64,000 nucleotides of DNA from Cephalopachus bancanus (taxonomy: Eukaryota > Chordata > Mammalia > Primates > Tarsiidae), in the NCBI GenBank assembly GCA_027257055.1, contig JAPVLO010000182.1, forward strand, positions 9,011,791-9,075,790, given 5' to 3'. Shown one piece after another: positions 1-9,934 of the stretch. The notes under the pieces are model-generated. The model was not told where the DNA came from. It saw nothing but the letters and a program-made list of their open reading frames with translations, and made no database searches. How positions within the stretch are numbered: position 1 is the stretch's first letter; each line of letters starts with the position of its first letter. Made by a program: the position numbers and the translations under genes.

Positions 1-75
1 GTGGCCGGGAGCGGCCACTGCACTCCAGTCTGGGTGACAGAGTGAGACTCTAATTCAAAAAAAAAAAGAAAAGAA
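1..75 (+). mobile_element. Alu, 3' end only (cut by window edge)
   Basis: The window opens inside the right arm of a derived-type Alu, with the hairpin tggccgggagcggcca followed by the A-rich tail. The left part lies outside the window. Confidence 0.93.
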
Positions 76-197
76 AATAAGACCACAGAAATAGCTGTTC
101 AATAACTAAAAGAGAATTTTAAAATATTCACACTGATTTTACTGAGAAAATGAATAGCATTCTATTTTTATTCTACCATTAAAATACGACATTTAAG

Positions 198-503
198 CTA
201 GGCTCGGAGGCTCAGCCTGTAATCCCGCGCCTTGGGAGGCTGAGGTGAGTGAATTGCCTGAGCCCGCAGGTTCGAGATCCGCCTGGGCAACTTGGCGAGA
301 CCTCATCTCTACAATAAATCAAAAAATCAGCCGGGCATGGTAGCGCGCGCCTGTAATTCCGGCTACTCGGAAGGTTGAGGTGGAAGGATCGCCGGAGCCC
401 AGCAGGTCGAGGCTGTGGTGGCCGGAGCGGCCACTGCACTCCAATCTGGGCGACAGAGTGAGACTCCAACTCAAAAAAAAAAAAAAAGAAAGAAAGAAAG
501 AAA
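198..503 (+). mobile_element. Alu, derived-type, full dimer
   Basis: It has the head ggctcagcctgtaatcc, the linker acaataaatcaaaaaatcagcc, the right-arm hairpin, and a tail that grew into (GAAA)n at about 487-506. Confidence 0.95.
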
Positions 504-513
504 GAAATTACAG

Positions 514-810
514 CCAGGCACGGTGGCTGACGCCTATAATCCCAACCCCACTGTGGGAGGCAGAAGCAAGAAGATTGCCTGAGTCCAGGGATTCGAGACC
601 TGCCTGGGCAACTTGGGAGACCTTGTCTCCACAATAAATCAAAAAAATTATCCAGGTGTGGTGGTGCAGGCCTGTGGTGCCAGCTATTTAGGAGGCTGAG
701 ATGGAAGGATCACCTGAGCCAGCAGGTCGAGACTGTGGTGGCCATAAGCATGTCACTGCACTCCAGCCTGGGCGACAGAATGAGGCTCTTACTCAAAAAA
801 AAGAAAGAAA
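514..810 (+). mobile_element. Alu, older-type, inserted in the tail of the previous Alu
   Basis: A full dimer with perfect target-site duplications gaaattacag at 504-513 and 811-820. It integrated at the end of the GAAA tail of the upstream copy. Confidence 0.95.
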
Positions 811-820
811 GAAATTACAG

Positions 821-1620
821 AACATTTTCACAAGCATACAGGGGAATTCAAAGGGTAGTTCCAAAGGTATCAACAGATTTGGACTAGATTGTAAACTACA
901 TAAAATTCAAAGATTAGGGTTAAATTTCAACTGCTACTATATTTGACTTACTGGTTGCTTGCTCAATGTTTTATAATATAGCCAACTTGTCTAGAACAGA
1001 ATGATCCTATTTATAAATGAATTTTAAAATATCACTGAAAATACAGTGAATGAATTTACTCTCCACATTCTGACATAGATGAAATGTAGAGTCTGCAATA
1101 AGAGATTTCCTACTTCTAATTTAGAGTCATACAAACTGCATTTGTATCCAGTTATGTGTGCCTCTTTTTATAGTTTTCTCTTTGATAGCTAAACCACAGA
1201 CCTATCATGAGCATAATTATTTTTTACATCCATAAGTGGGTATATCATTGCACTGCAAAGTCATAACTGGGTAAACATGTTATGGGTGCACATACCTGTG
1301 AGTTCAAAGTAAGGCACTTCAAGTTTTAATTAATCCAACAATATTTTGTATCAGTTACCTGTAGTTTAACAAATCCCTATTCTTATGAAATATGGCCTAA
1401 CTTAAATACAGTCTGAGACCAAAACACAGGATTACATATTTAATTTGAAATTTGATTAACATTCTATACTTTGAACCACTCTCCACCTGTGTGAACAAAA
1501 TAAGACTAGAGACAGGAAACACTGAGAAAAGTGGAATGATTTAAAAAAATATTTTTTCCGATTTACTTAACCTGAATTTACAAAGCCTAAATAAATAAGT
1601 CATTAGTACTTTTTAAAAAG
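821..1620. other. AT-rich non-repetitive stretch
   Basis: No gene, RNA or repeat family recognised. It is AT-rich with stops in all frames. If the minus-strand exon at 8786 is real, this is first-intron sequence. Confidence 0.6.
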
Positions 1621-1626
1621 CCATCA

Positions 1627-2203
1627 GTGGTGGGCTTGGTGGCTGACACCTATAATCCCAGCACTTTGGGAAGTAGAGGCAAGAGATTGCCTGAGCCCAA
1701 GGGTTGGAGACCAGCCTGGGTGACATGTCTCTACAATAAATAAAAAAATTAGGCTGGGCACAGTGGCTCACGCCTATAATCCTAGCACTTTGGGAGGCCA
1801 AGGTGAGAGGATTGCCTAAGCCCAAGGATTCAAGACCAGCCTGGGCAACTTGGTGAGATCTCATCTCTACAATAAATAAAAAAAATTAGCCACACTGGTG
1901 GCACATGTCTGTTTCAGCTACTTGGAAGGTTGAGGCAGAAGGATCGCCTGAGCCCCAGCAGGTCGAGGCGGAGGTAGCTGTGAGCATGCCATTGCACTCC
2001 AGCCTGGGCGATAGAGTGAGACTTAAACTCAAAAAAAAAAAAACAATTAGTCGTGTATGGTAGCCCACGCCTGCAGCTCCAGCTTCTTAGAAGGCTGAAG
2101 CAGAAGGATCACCTGAGCCCAATGGATCAAGGCTCTAGGGCACGTGAGTGTGCCACTGCACTCCAGCCTGGTGACACAGTGACTCTGACTCAAAAAAAAA
2201 AAA
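1627..2203 (+). mobile_element. Alu, older-type, split by an inner Alu
   Basis: Left arm at 1627-1751 and right arm at 2044-2203, which resumes with aattagtcgtg. The central A-rich linker holds another full Alu. Confidence 0.9.
1752..2043 (+). mobile_element. Alu, older-type, nested
   Basis: A full dimer inserted in the aaaaaatta linker of the surrounding Alu, in the same orientation. Confidence 0.92.
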
Positions 2204-2967
2204 GAAGTCATTAACATGTCTAATGATTGAAGTTTATTTCATAAAACATTTACTCTTTAATGTGCATATCATGTACTTCTAAAAACTGTATTAAGAGGAT
2301 TATTTTTAGAGCATTTATAAAAGCACACTGTTTCCTGTTTCAATTCTACCTTAATAATCACACACAATTTCCTTTTTTTATTGGTGCATGTGTGTATGCA
2401 TGTTTGTACCTTCTACCTCTAAAAGGCCTATTTTCAAACGGAAATGAGAGCATGGCACAGTTCTCTGCTGAACTGCTTTGTTGATCTGAACATCATGATA
2501 ATGAAAAGGCTAAGCTTATAGGTTCAATACTCATCTTAACTTTGATACAAACTGTACTCTTACCTAGTCATTTCAAAACTGTGTGCCAAGGGGACTGAAG
2601 AGTGTGAACCATTCAATGCAAACTTATATCCACTAATACAAAAAAAATCAAAATGTAAATTTTATATATGAAAGATTAAAAAGCACATAAAAACCTATTG
2701 TAATTCCCAAGTTTCACGCACACAAAAAAGAAAAAACTGGATTCATCTGTCTCAGTAACATGGAAGCTTAAGTATTTTTGGTTAATGCTTGTCTTTTTCA
2801 AGATGTGAATTTGGCATTAAGTCACACAGTACAGTAATTATAGGACATCAGAATGAGCAAAAAATACTTGGAAATATGTCGTAACTCTTTTTAAAATTGA
2901 CTAATTATAATCAATTAATTGATTAATTTGAAAAGGAACATAAGGAGAAAGTAACATTGTGTTCACA

Positions 2968-2968
<1 letters not shown>
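2204..2968. other. AT-rich non-repetitive stretch
   Basis: No gene or recognisable repeat. Very AT-rich with several short A-runs. Confidence 0.55.
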
Positions 2969-2969
<1 letters not shown>

Positions 2970-2998
<29 letters not shown>

Positions 2999-3012
2999 TG
3001 TATGTACGTATG
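2970..3012. repeat. (ATGT)n microsatellite
   Basis: About ten tandem tetranucleotide units. It lies where the A-tail of the adjoining minus-strand Alu should be, inside that Alu's target-site duplications, so it probably grew from the tail. Confidence 0.95.
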
Positions 3013-3265
3013 TCAAGGTCTCACTCTGAGGCCCAGGCTGGAGTGCAGTGGCATGCTCACAGCCAGGCAATTGTTCTGTCTCAGTCTTCCAAGTAGCTGG
3101 AACTACAGTTGCGTGCCACCATATCTGGCTAATTTTTTTGATATATTGTAGAGACAGGGTCTCGCCAAGTTGTCCAGGCTTGTCTCAAACCCCTGGACTC
3201 AGACAATCCTCTTGCCTCCGCCTCCCAAAGTGCTGGGATTACAGGCATGAGCCACCGCATCTGGC
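3013..3265 (-). mobile_element. Alu, older-type
   Basis: Reverse-complement Alu bounded with the microsatellite tail by duplications tgtgttcacaat, starting near 2958 and 3266. The right arm is slightly shortened. Confidence 0.93.
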
Positions 3266-3339
3266 TGTGTTCACAATTTTAAATGCACCACATTATTAAA
3301 ATATAAATGTTTTATATGAGTTATTTTTATTGAACATCT

Positions 3340-3500
3340 AAGTGAATTGCATCTTAGAGGTTATCTGAGATTTAATGAACACTTATTGTGTCACTAGAAT
3401 GTATCAAACCCTGAGCTAGGTGCTTTCAGGTAACTAACTGAATTCAGTCCATGTCCTTTAACAGACATGGAATCTCTCCATTACACCAAAGCAAGCCATC
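3340..3500 (-). repeat. MIR/L2-type ancient repeat fragment
   Basis: The string atttaatgaacacttattgtg followed by a decayed 'last of the cycle' core (ctgagctaggtgcttt) matches the inverted 3' end shared by MIR and L2. Family choice is uncertain. Confidence 0.55.
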
Positions 3501-3674
3501 TGGGTTTCAGAACCAGAAATGCTGAGCAAAGCCTGCACAGCGCCATAATTTTCTGTCAAAACAGACTGGTATCATCATCCCCTATAAACTAAATAAATTA
3601 TCACAGTTACTTAACAAAAACAATAGCCTCTATTTTTTTAAATAACTATAAGGAATTATAACAATTTAAATATT

Positions 3675-3966
3675 CAGCCAGATGCAGTGGCTCACGCCTG
3701 TAACCCCAGCACTTTGGGAGGGAGGTGAGAAGACTGCCTGAGCCCAAGGGTTCAAGACCAGCCTGGGCAACTTGACAAGACCTCATCTCTACAATAGATC
3801 AAAAAAATTAGCCGGGAGTGGTGGCGCATGCCTGTAGTTCTACCTTGGAAGGCTGAGGCAGATGGATTGCCTGAGCCCAGCAGGTTGAGCCTGCGGCGAC
3901 TGTGAGTATGCCACTACACTTCAGCCTGCGTGACAGAGTGAGACTCCTACCTCCACCCCCCCCAAA
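3675..3966 (+). mobile_element. Alu, older-type
   Basis: A full dimer with a C-rich interruption (ccacccccccc) in the tail. Confidence 0.93.
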
Positions 3967-4130
3967 AAATCAACAATGACAGTCCTCCACTAAACACTAC
4001 TTAATTTATTGCAAAGAGCAAAACATGGAACTCTCTCATAGCTATAACACTCTAAAAACATACAAGCCTTTTAAAAGCATGAAAAAAATTCTAAAAACAT
4101 CATACAAAATAAATGTAAAATCACTTTGTG

Positions 4131-4430
4131 GCCGGGCTCAGTGGCTCAGCCTGTAATCCCAGCATTTTGGGAGACCGAGGCGAGTGGATTGCCTGAGCCC
4201 GCGGGTTTGAGACCAGACCCGGCAATTTGGTGAGACCTCATCTCTACAATAAATCAAAAATTAGCTGGGCGTGGTAGCGCATGCAGGTAGTTCTGGCTAC
4301 TTGGATGGCTGGAGGCAGAAGGATTGCTGGAGCCCAGCAGGTCAACACTGGAGTGGTCGTGAGCATGCCACTACACTCCAGCCTGGGTAACAGACTGAGA
4401 CTGCAACTCAAAATAAATAAATAAATAAAA
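4131..4430 (+). mobile_element. Alu, intermediate between derived and older types
   Basis: It has the derived head and gcgggtttgagacc, but an older right arm (gtggtcgtgagcatgcc). The tail is (AAAT)n. The flanking duplication is aaaatcactttgt / aaaatctctttgt. Confidence 0.94.
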
Positions 4431-4599
4431 TCTCTTTGTAAGGGATTTTTGTAACAAAAAAATAAAATGTAATTACCAATGTTAAAAAAAACGGTCTGTC
4501 TACTTGTAATACCTATTATAAGTATACCTATAAAAGACCACCGACAATACACTAACAAAGTTTATGGGTAACAGTAAACACAGGCAAGACCTGGAGTTA

Positions 4600-4730
4600 T
4601 TTAACTATTACATTACAAATGATGACTGATTGTAAAACTTCCTGAGGGCAGAGACCCTGTCTAATTCATTTCTGAATCCAGCAATTAGCACCCGGGTGTT
4701 AAATGTCGAAGAGAGGGGAGCTAACATATG
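4600..4730 (+). repeat. L2 3'-end fragment
   Basis: The core cctgagggcagagaccctgt followed by an ageing 'gcacc...gtgttaaatg' end is the typical L2 3' terminus. Confidence 0.6.
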
Positions 4731-4859
4731 AACTCTCAATGCGAGCTACTGAAAATTCAACTAGCAGTCTAAGAGATCTCAGTTAATGACTGAAATTATT
4801 TATAAGTGCTAAATAATAATACCCAATGCAAGTGTGCAAGTGACATTCCCAACTTACAC

Positions 4860-5110
4860 TCAACAACAGTGGCTGACAAAAGTGGTAAAACCTACTCTTT
4901 AAGGCAATCAGACAGACACCAGAAGACTACCATATTCATATACTTTAACCCAATAGTACTTTTGGAAATGAATCCCAAGGAAACATTCCAAAAGAAAAAA
5001 AATGTGGTATATGCATGTGTACATTTCATTAAATTAACAGGGGGGAAGAAAAGGAAACTACCAATATGCCAACACCAGAAATATGCCAACTCCACTATTT
5101 TGCAATCACT
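4860..5110 (+). mobile_element. Old L1 3'-region fragment
   Basis: The string caatagtacttttggaaatgaatcc and the downstream ccaaaagaaaaaaaatgtgg resemble the end of L1 ORF2. It is heavily decayed and the call is tentative. Confidence 0.45.
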
Positions 5111-5147
5111 GAAAAAGGTTAGAAATTAAGATGATTAACCCCCTTGA

Positions 5148-5211
5148 AGATGAGGTGAGCCATGATCGTGCCACTACACTCCAGCCTGGGTGAAAGGGTG
5201 AGACCCCGACT
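5148..5211 (+). mobile_element. Alu, right-arm 3' fragment
   Basis: Only the last ~65 bases (gtgagccatgatcgtgcc...ctccagcctggg) remain. The A-tail has been replaced by the microsatellite that follows. Confidence 0.88.
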
Positions 5212-5212
5212 T

Positions 5213-5299
<87 letters not shown>

Positions 5300-5308
5300 C
5301 ACACACAG
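5212..5308. repeat. (TC)n(AC)n compound microsatellite
   Basis: About 22 TC units then about 24 AC units with one caaac interruption. It starts exactly at the end of the Alu fragment. Confidence 0.97.
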
Positions 5309-5329
5309 GCAAAAAGAACCTAAGATCAT

Positions 5330-6215
5330 TAACCTCCTATTGTTCTTTCCACCTCCACTCCTGCTTCCCCTCCAACTTGATTTCCACACAACAGCCACAA
5401 TGATGTTCACAAACAAAAGTTAGAACAGGTCTCTCTTCTACTCAAAACCCTGCAACAGGCTGGGCAGAGTGGCTCACACCTGTAATCCCAGCACTTTGGG
5501 AGGCCAAGGCAGGACAATAGCTTGAGGCCAGGAGTTTGAAAACAGCCCAGGCAACAAAGTGAGATCCCATCACCAAAAAAGATATTTAAAAAATTATCCG
5601 GGCACGGTGGCACCCATCTGTAGTCCCAGCTACTCAGGAGGCTGAGGCAGGAGGATCACTTGAGCCCAGGAATTTGAGGCTGCAGTGAGCTGTGATCACA
5701 CCACTGCACTCAAACCGGGGTGACAGAGAGAGACCTTGTTGAAAAAAACCAAAACCCTCCAATGGTTTCCTATCTCATTCAAACTAAAATCCAAACTTTT
5801 CACCAAGGCCTACAAGCCTTATAGCGGCCCCAGCTACTTCTTGGACCTCAAGTCCTCACTCTCCCTCTTGTTTACTGTCCTCCAACCACACTGGCCTCCT
5901 AGTTGTTCTCAAAGTGGCCAAGTGCGCTCAGGTGTCTTTGCACTAGCAGTGCTCTCTCCTGTAGCCTTCTTTCCCAAGACAGCACACACTTCTCCCTTCC
6001 TTAGGTCTCCACCCGTCACAGATCTTCCCTGCCTGCCCTTCCCTGCCACTGATTCTCTCTCTCGCCCTCACCCTACCTTACTCTTCTGCACGGTTCTTCT
6101 CACCTGACATACTCTGTATTTGTTTGGTTATGGCCTATCTCTCCTGATTAGACTATAAGCTCCACAGCAGCAAATACTTTGTTTTATTCACACAGAAGGC
6201 ATTCAGTAAGTACCT
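5330..6215 (+). mobile_element. L2 (LINE2) 3' region, split by an Alu
   Basis: The parts are 5330-5457 and 5743-6215. Diagnostic blocks in order are ctcaaaaccctgcaa, atccaaacttttcaccaagg, cctacaagcctt, ccacactggcct and ctttgcactagcagt, ending with tagactataagctcc. This is untranslated, old LINE sequence. The frame seen at 5736-6107 is not a gene. Confidence 0.8.
5458..5742 (+). mobile_element. Alu, simian-like older type, inside L2
   Basis: A full dimer whose right arm keeps the ancestral gtgagctgtgatcacaccac. The target site aaaaccctgcaac / aaaaccctccaat is duplicated and diverged. Confidence 0.93.
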
Positions 6216-6233
6216 ATGAATTAATATTAATGC

Positions 6234-6531
6234 TGAGCCGGGCTTGGGGGCTCAGCCTGTAATCCCGCGCCTTTGGGAGGCTGAGGTGAGTGGATTGCCT
6301 GAGCCCGCGGGTTCGAGACCCGCCCGGGCAACTTGGCAAGACCTCATCTCTACAACAAATCAAAAAATTAGCTGGGCGTGGTAGCGTGCGCCTGTAGTTC
6401 CAGTTACTCGGAAGGCTGGGGTGGAAGGATCGCCGGAGCCCAGCAGGTGGAGGCTGCGGTGGCCGGGAGCGGCCGCTGCACTCCAGTCTGGGCGACAGAG
6501 TGAGACTCCAACTCAAAAAAAAAAAAAAAAT
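6234..6531 (+). mobile_element. Alu, derived-type
   Basis: It carries all three derived marks, including an intact gcgggttcgagacccgc. A short duplication attaatgc flanks it. Confidence 0.96.
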
Positions 6532-7740
6532 TAATGCCGATATGATAACTATTAACTACATGAAAAACCATGCGTGTAAACAACTTTGAGAAAAGTAAAA
6601 ATGAGCAGTTTGATTTGTGAACATTTTCAAGTGCTGATCATATTGCTGGAAAGTAGTTTGCACAATAAAAACTATTAAGTCAGCTGTGATTATGATTTTA
6701 AGCTGCTAAAAGTGACTACAACATTCATGTTTAGAATTCATTGATGGATTCATTTAAAACTGGCTGGTAATAGTTATTAATGAGAACTTTTCCCCATAAA
6801 ATTCTACTAACAATCACCCTGTTCCCAAAGACCCAAAGTTTAGTCTGTAAGTATAGATACTGTCATTCCTGAGGCCACACAAAAAGTAAACAAAAGCCTC
6901 TGAAATGTTTTAATATGGAACTCATAATACTCAGGGATTCCGTTCACATTTAAGACAGATGCCCATAGTTGGCTTCAGAGGGTCCTTTAAACTTAATGCA
7001 AAATTGTGTGCATAAATGCCTATTAACTTTTTATTTCATCATATTCTCAAAGGTGGCAGTGGCCTAGAAAAGGTTACAAATTACTGTTATACACATTGGA
7101 AGTGAAATGCAGTATCCTAATATAAGATACCTCTCAAAAGATAGAAGATGTACAATACCTAGAGACATCTTCATAATCATTCAACAAATACCAAATATCT
7201 GATTCTCAATACCTTACATGTAATCGTACCTGAAGGAGAACATCATTCAAGATACCAAGGAAACTACACAAGATGCACTGAAATACCACATAAAGAAAGA
7301 ATACCAAACAACCCAATTCTCAAAACAAAAAGTGTGATAGGACAGCATAATAAAGACAGAAAGGAGTCTGGGGCCTAACTTAGCTCTTACTATGTCTAAG
7401 TATCCACACACAAAAAAGTCAATTACATCAAAAGGAAAGAAAAACTACACACAGGCACCACCCCCCACACATTCTGACAGGAAACCCAAAGAAAGTTTCC
7501 AAATCCTGTTCCCAGCAGCATCTCCTCTGAGACTGCCCTTCAGCTAGCTTTGGAAGGTAGGAGCCCAAGTTAAATCTAAGAGCTGATACTTTACTCTTGT
7601 TGAAATAAAAGCAAAGACTCCTCATCCGCCACCCAAGAAGCAGAAGTCAGAGGCCACCTGCAAGACCGTGGCCCATTAACCTTCGGCCGATTATTCCATT
7701 TCATGTATCACGCCCTCCTCTCTTGAAAGCAGCGACAGAA
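6532..7740. other. Repeat-poor stretch downstream of the CpG island
   Basis: About 1.2 kb with no recognised repeat, unusual in this window. No coding frame with gene-like features was found. It would be the start of the first intron of the inferred minus-strand gene. Confidence 0.55.
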
Positions 7741-8779
7741 CGACGTTCCCTCCCCAAAAGGAATACATTGCTCCTCGACGCCAGCTCTTTTTCCAAGAGG
7801 CCAAAGGTCCCCTAAACTCTGGTTCTCAGCCCCGGGAGGAGATTCCATCTTGTAGGCACAAGTGTCTTCCTCTCCTCTCCCCCCCGCCCCAGCAGTCAAT
7901 TACACAATTCGGCTGAAGACACCGTCCTGAACTTCCTGAGCGAGGGGGCCAGCGGACACTCCTAGCAACGCTGGGTGGGAGCATATCGAGTCACCCCCCG
8001 CCCCGTGACCTCTTCCCCCATGAAACGCAGGGAAGAAGCAGAGACCCGAGAAGAGCGACCGGAGAAGGCGAACACATGGCACGCCACGGCGGACGCGGGG
8101 GACCCAGGGCGGGAAAGGGGCTGGGAGATGGAGTGCGGCTGGAGGTGTCAGCCGGCTCACGGGGGAAATCCAAGGAAGGAGAGGGAGACCATGACCCTGC
8201 CAGAAGGGAACACGGAGAGGGCAGCGCTCCCGCCCACCCGCGCCCCTCCAGCCGGGCACAGAGGACAGGAAATTCGCCCTGCAGCCCCCTCCGCGCGCGC
8301 CCCCCAAAGGGAGAGCTGGGTCTGCAGGAAGCGCTGACCCCAGCCAGGGGACACGCAAAAGGCAGCCAGGCTCCGGTCTCCCGGGCGGCGCGGATCGAGG
8401 GCGCCGTGTCCGGGGAGATGGCGAGGGAAACGGGCTTGTGCCGTGACACCTCGGGGAGTTGCAGGGTGGGGGACACAATGTCCTCTTTCTCTCCCACGAC
8501 CGGCCCGGGCCCCTCCCGGCCGTCTCCCGCAGGCCCAGCCACCGTCGGCCGGCTCGGTCCGCGGGCGTGGTTGGCTCTGGCCCCGGCGGCGGCCCGGCCT
8601 CCGCGACTCCCGGCCCCTCCCGCCGGCCAGGCCCCCGGGCCGCCGCCCCGGACACCGAGGGAGCGCGGAGGAGGAAGGGGGAGCCGGGGACGGACCGGCG
8701 ACACGAGCCGCCTCAGCCTCGGCGCGGCCGACCCGCGCCCCCCGCTCCCTCTGGGGCCGGCTGGGGCTCCCCGCCCCTC

Positions 8780-8788
8780 ACTCACCCC
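8780..8788 (-). other. Splice donor site
   Basis: The minus-strand sequence GGG|GTGAGT matches the U1 snRNA consensus strongly from +1 to +6. It defines the 3' end of the inferred first exon. Confidence 0.6.
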
Positions 8789-8935
8789 CCCGGTCCGGCG
8801 CCTCCTCCACCTCCTCCTCCTCCTCCTCCTCCCTCCTCTCGGCCGTGGCTCCGGCTCCGGCTCTGCGCGGCGACGGCGGCGGCGGCCTCGGGAGCGGCGG
8901 CAGCGGCGCCTCCGGAACGCGCACGCACGCAGCAC
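8786..8935 (-). other. Predicted first exon, 5'UTR, of an unidentified minus-strand gene
   Basis: Read on the minus strand, a GC-rich purine-heavy segment ends at a near-consensus splice donor GTGAGTGAGG whose G is at 8785. The segment has no ATG on the minus strand, so it is best read as an untranslated leader spliced to exons outside the window. It contains a GGA/GAG triplet run at about 8803-8834, a common feature of long 5'UTRs. GC boxes lie just upstream at 8941-8962. The exact transcription start is unknown and 8935 is only an estimate. Frames running through this block have no ATG near the exon and continue into the intron, so I treat them as composition artefacts. I could not name the gene from the leader. 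Confidence 0.6.
8803..8836. repeat. (CTC/TCC)n GC-rich trinucleotide tract
   Basis: An imperfect run of cctcctcc units inside the inferred leader, giving a GGA-rich run in the RNA. It is likely length-polymorphic. Confidence 0.85.
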
Positions 8936-9194
8936 GCAGGCCCCGCCCCCTGGCCCCGCCCCGGCCCTCCAAGTCGGCGGCGGCCGGGCTTCGGCCCCGC
9001 CCTCACCCTTCCCCCGGCGCGTTCCGGAGTCCGCTTAAAGGAGCCGCGCGGGAAGGCGTGGGAGAAGCCTGTGGCCACCGGAAAGGAGCGGGGAGTTTCA
9101 GCGTGGCGGAGGGCGTAGCGGAGGGTGGGTCAGGCCAGAGATGAAACGGAGAAGAGTCCAGAGATTCAGGAGGAACAGAATTGGTAGAGAGCGC

Positions 9195-9345
9195 TACCCT
9201 CTGCAGGTGCCAAGGGAGCACCTGGTAGGTGCCAAGCGCAGTTTTAGGCGCCGGGATACAGCCCTGGACAAGCAAAGGCCCTCTTGGAGCTCGCACTCAG
9301 GTGCAGTGGGAGAGGGGAGACGGCAACAAACAAGTGACAAAGGTC
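9195..9345 (-). repeat. L2 3'-end fragment, inverted
   Basis: The blocks ggtgccaagcgcagttttaggcg, gggatacagccctggacaag and cttggagctcgcactcag are the reverse complement of the L2 terminus. It borders the CpG island on the upstream side. Confidence 0.75.
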
Positions 9346-9353
9346 GCAGGCAG

Positions 9354-9607
9354 CCCGGCCGCGGTGCTCACGCCTGTAACCCCAGCACTTTGGGAGGCGG
9401 AGGTGAGAGGATGGCCCGAACTCAAGGGTTTGAGACCAGCCCTGGCAACATGCCAGGCATGGTGGCGCGTGCCTGTAGTTCCAGCTCCTTGGAAGGCTGA
9501 GGCGGAAGGACCGCTTGTGCCCAGCGGATTGAGGCTGAGGTAGCCGTGAGCATGCCACTGCACTCCACCCTGGGCGACAGAGACTCCAACTCAACAACAG
9601 CAACAAA
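9354..9607 (+). mobile_element. Alu, older-type
   Basis: A complete dimer with a shortened linker (the A-rich centre is nearly lost) and a (CAACAG) tail. Confidence 0.92.
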
Positions 9608-9631
9608 AGAGTTGTGTGTTTTGCACGTGTT

Positions 9632-9928
9632 AGTTTTTTGTTTTTTGGTTTTTTTGAGTTGGAGTCTCACTCTGTCACCCAGACTGGAGTGCAGTGGCCG
9701 CTTCCGGCCACCGCAGCCTCGACCTGCTGGGCTCCGGCGATCCTTCCGCCTCCGCCTTCCGAGTAGCCGGAATTACAGGCATGCGCTACCACGCCCGGCT
9801 GATTTTTTGATTTATTGTAGAGATGAGGTCTCGCTGCCCAGGCGGGTCTCGAACCCGCGGGCTCAGGCAATCCACTCACCTCAGCCTCCCAAAGGCGCGG
9901 GATTACAGGCTGAGCAACCGAGCCCGGC
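9632..9928 (-). mobile_element. Alu, derived-type
   Basis: Reverse-complement copy with intact derived marks. The duplication is acgtgttag / acatgttag. Confidence 0.96.
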
Positions 9929-9934
9929 TACATG

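Larger units (their letters stand above)
7750..9150. promoter_or_regulatory. CpG island promoter region
   Basis: A sharply GC-rich, CpG-dense block, the only one in the window, free of SINEs. GC boxes lie at 8941-8950 and 8954-8962, with another near 8993. CCGGAA (ETS-core) sites lie at 8912-8917 and 9078-9083, and an NRF1-like gcgcacgcacgc at 8919-8930. No TATA box is visible near the inferred start. The order of GC boxes and splice donor indicates minus-strand transcription. Such islands usually mark housekeeping or broadly expressed promoters. Divergent plus-strand transcription is possible, but no plus-strand exon could be supported. Confidence 0.85.

Noticed and set aside
5106..5416. Frames encoding VCVCV / RERER runs
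   Set aside because: Translations of the (TC)n(AC)n microsatellite.
5736..6107. 123-codon plus-strand frame
   Set aside because: It starts in an Alu tail and lies in L2 3' non-coding sequence.
8786..8935. Naming the gene from its 5'UTR
   Set aside because: The leader composition recalls several genes with GGA-rich 5'UTRs; nothing in the sequence decides between them.
9040..9140. A divergent plus-strand first exon
   Set aside because: A weak ggtgggt is the only donor-like site; not enough support.
7900..9144. Several long overlapping frames on both strands through the CpG island (up to 320 codons)
   Set aside because: Stops are rare in GC-rich DNA; the translations are R/P/G/A-rich low complexity, overlap on both strands, and run across the splice donor at 8785.
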